From: Leptoclinus maculatus
Lineage: Eukaryota; Chordata; Actinopteri; Perciformes; Stichaeidae
Length of the DNA: 64,000 bases
Direction: 5' to 3'
Assembly (NCBI GenBank): GCA_032191485.1
Contig: JAVDOI010000002.1
Location: 7,581,577 to 7,645,576 of the forward strand
Shown: positions 61,998 to 64,000 of the stretch, piece after piece
Numbering within the stretch: position 1 is the stretch's first letter
How the letters are laid out: every line of letters starts with the position of its first letter
Made by a program: the position numbers and the translations under genes
Notes under the pieces: generated by a model
What the model was told of the DNA's origin: nothing
The model's input: only the letters and a program-made list of their open reading frames with translations
Databases searched by the model: none

Positions 61998-64000
61998 GTG
62001 AGTGCGATGGCTCTTTGGCACCTGATATCATGGAAAATAGCAAATAGATAATGTGGAGCCACTTAATCTATCCTCTAGGAATTTCAACAACAAACTAAAT
62101 ATTTTCTTTTCTCATCTTGTACACGCTTGCAACAGTGGTATTGATCAAAAATCATGTCAACCCCAAACAAACATGTTAACGTTTTTAATACTCTGAGCCA
62201 CGAACAACCTTAGTTTTATGGCTCGGGGTTGTGATCCAAATACTTTTTAGTGTCAATATTCAACCTCATGATCAGTGAGAGAGGTATAAAGACAGACAGG
62301 GCTATAAAACCATGTCCTAATGCTATTCTGCCAGACCTTAGCCTCAAATACTCTCCCTCTGTCCCTGCAGGGGCTTTACCTTCAGTTTGGGATGCTAATC
62401 TTTATTTAAGCAGTGTTTCACCTCTGAGCAGTCCAGTTGTCACCTCAGTATCAGCATCTCTACAGCTGAGACCCTTATTACTTGGTTTCAAGCCTCGCCA
62501 GCAAACTGTTCGGTGCTTACCTTGCCGTGCCTGGAATTAAAAGCCTGTGTCTTTGATCCTTTACTTACCAGCGCTATACCCATTGTCGTTTTGTGTGTGT
62601 ATGTGTGTGTAGGCACTTCTGATTTCTTTGATCCTAGTTTTACACGCGTGTGCTTGTGCACGAGGGTGTGTGTGTGTGTGTGTGTGTGTTCGCTTCACTC
62701 ACACTGTGAAACCATCTCCAGTTCCGTGGTCTGTAAATGAAACATAAGCCACAGCTTTCGCTCCAGCATACACTTTACGCCTTTTCAAACCAAGCGGAAA
62801 AAAGGTTGAAAGAGAGAGAGAGGTAGGGCCACACAGAGTACTGGCTGGTTGCATGTGTGAGGGGGTGGATAAACGTGTGCTGTATGACGTGAATGTGTGT
62901 ATGTAGGGGGTCTCCAACCTGCTTTATGGCAACATTAATTCCTCTAACACACTCATGTATTATATTAGTGGTGGAGGCAGTAGGTCAGTGTTTTGTCTGT
63001 GTAATGCTTATGTTTCAGTGAGGAAATTGCTGTTTTTATTCTCAAATCAACGTCTTGGCCTTGCAGTTCTGTTCTAGCCTTTATGTTGTCTGATATAAAG
63101 AATTCCTGGCGACCCACAGCTGATATATTCGAGAATTTAGAAGGCCTCGTGCTTCTTTGATTAGAAAAAAATAAAAGCAGTCATATTGGAAACCTTTCAA
63201 GAATATGAATGAATGCATAAAATCATACTTACAGAGTTGCAATGATATTCAGTCTTTCAGCCATTGTTATATACAGTAGAATACAACGCGCAGTAGGACG
63301 TAGAATCCACCACAACCATAATGCAGAAATTATAACTGTGGAAATAAAGTCAAATCAGTGTCTCTTCGGTCCCGGGAGGAGATGATTAGCCTCCATAACA
63401 CACAGTCTGACAGCGCAGCCGTGGCATTAATCACAAAGTCCATTCAACGGGGAGCCCCGGGTTCTCTTAGCCCTGATAAGGCACATGTTGTCCTTTACGT
63501 GTGCAGGGGGGGAAGATAAATGCACCTGTCTCCAAAACTAAATATCCTCCGGTTCCCCTGGTGTCCCTTCTTACATCCCCCCCCCCCCTCTCTCTGTGTG
63601 TCTCTTTCTCCCTCTTTCTCTCTACCTACCATTAAGCCCCATCATAGTCTCAGCCGCCCAGGCGCAGGATAAGTTCTGTCTGCACCAGGATGGCGGGGGA
63701 GGACGGAGGGCTTGGACAAAAGACTCATTTATAGCAGTTGGTTCAGGATGGCTACAGACGGACAATGGGCACATTCTTTGGTTCCTAAAACAAATAGCTG
63801 TGTGCAACCTGCCCTGCTAAGGTGGACAGAGGGCAGCAGGAGTGGGAGAGCTAGGTTTCAACAGTCAGGCTTTGGCTGGTGAAGGGAAAAGTCAGTTGCT
63901 CCCAGAGGTGGCTTTGAGTGAGGCAGAAGAGGCCAAAATAAAAGCAACAAAGGCAAATATAGCCCTTAGGGAGAGACCTTCAGCGTGGAGGTTTCAGTGT
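61998..64000. other. Start of the intron after exon C
   Basis: It begins with the donor GTGAGT. A GT tract lies at 62667-62691 and a short C run near 63579. No sequence encoding the expected next block (MDPxQKAVxxHTFG) is present, so the next exon is beyond 64000. Confidence 0.65.

Noticed and set aside
62250..62540. Open frame of 96 codons downstream of exon C with a CTGCAG before GGGGCTTTACC
   Set aside because: It does not encode the expected MDPxQKA continuation or a zinc finger and has no convincing donor.

Overview
The window looks like vertebrate, most likely teleost fish, genomic DNA. It is almost entirely intronic or intergenic. Long (CA)n/(GT)n microsatellites are very abundant, there are fish-type DNA transposon relics, and the few real coding blocks are short exons bounded by canonical GT/AG splice sites. 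No bacterial-type gene, operon, rRNA, tRNA or CRISPR array was found. Most long open frames are chance frames or read through dinucleotide repeats.

The only gene I can support is one ZNF385-family gene on the + strand (matrin/U1-type C2H2 zinc-finger, RNA- and chromatin-associated nuclear protein). By elimination among paralogues it is most likely znf385c. Three of its exons are visible. Exon A (8143-8472) encodes the N-terminal region and first zinc finger. Exon B (ending at 36047) is an alternative first exon that encodes only Met-Leu-Ile and the first base of a Gly codon. Exon C (61855-61997) is a shared internal exon carrying the conserved LDLK...LFPNFNT block. Exons A and B both end in phase 1 and exon C starts in phase 1, so either can splice to C. 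This predicts a long isoform with the extra N-terminal finger and a short isoform starting MLIG, driven by a separate promoter near 35.6-36.0 kb. The remaining exons lie to the right of 64000, and any exon upstream of A is not identifiable here.

Layout: 1-8142 is noncoding (upstream or first intron) with a small fish repeat fragment and microsatellites. 8143-8472 is exon A. 8473-61854 is a 53 kb intron of the long isoform, containing an 8-bp-TSD MITE-like element (20993-21723), a decayed hAT element with transposase C-terminus remains (27826-28669), the internal promoter/exon B (about 35.7-36.05 kb), a 1.68 kb terminal-inverted-repeat element with TA duplication (40523-42203), a dispersed fish repeat containing a perfect CRE (about 57.8-58.06 kb), and many simple repeats. 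61855-61997 is exon C. 61998-64000 is the start of the next intron.

The less ordinary signals are: the alternative-promoter architecture with a perfect inverted repeat next to the TATA-like box; an acceptor at exon C that is immediately followed by a donor-like GTACGT (recursive-splice-like); several perfect isolated hairpins (14673-14705, 18742-18781, 55861-55902); and a minus-strand first-exon-like ATG plus splice donor inside the 1.68 kb element. I found no convincing new protein-coding system.
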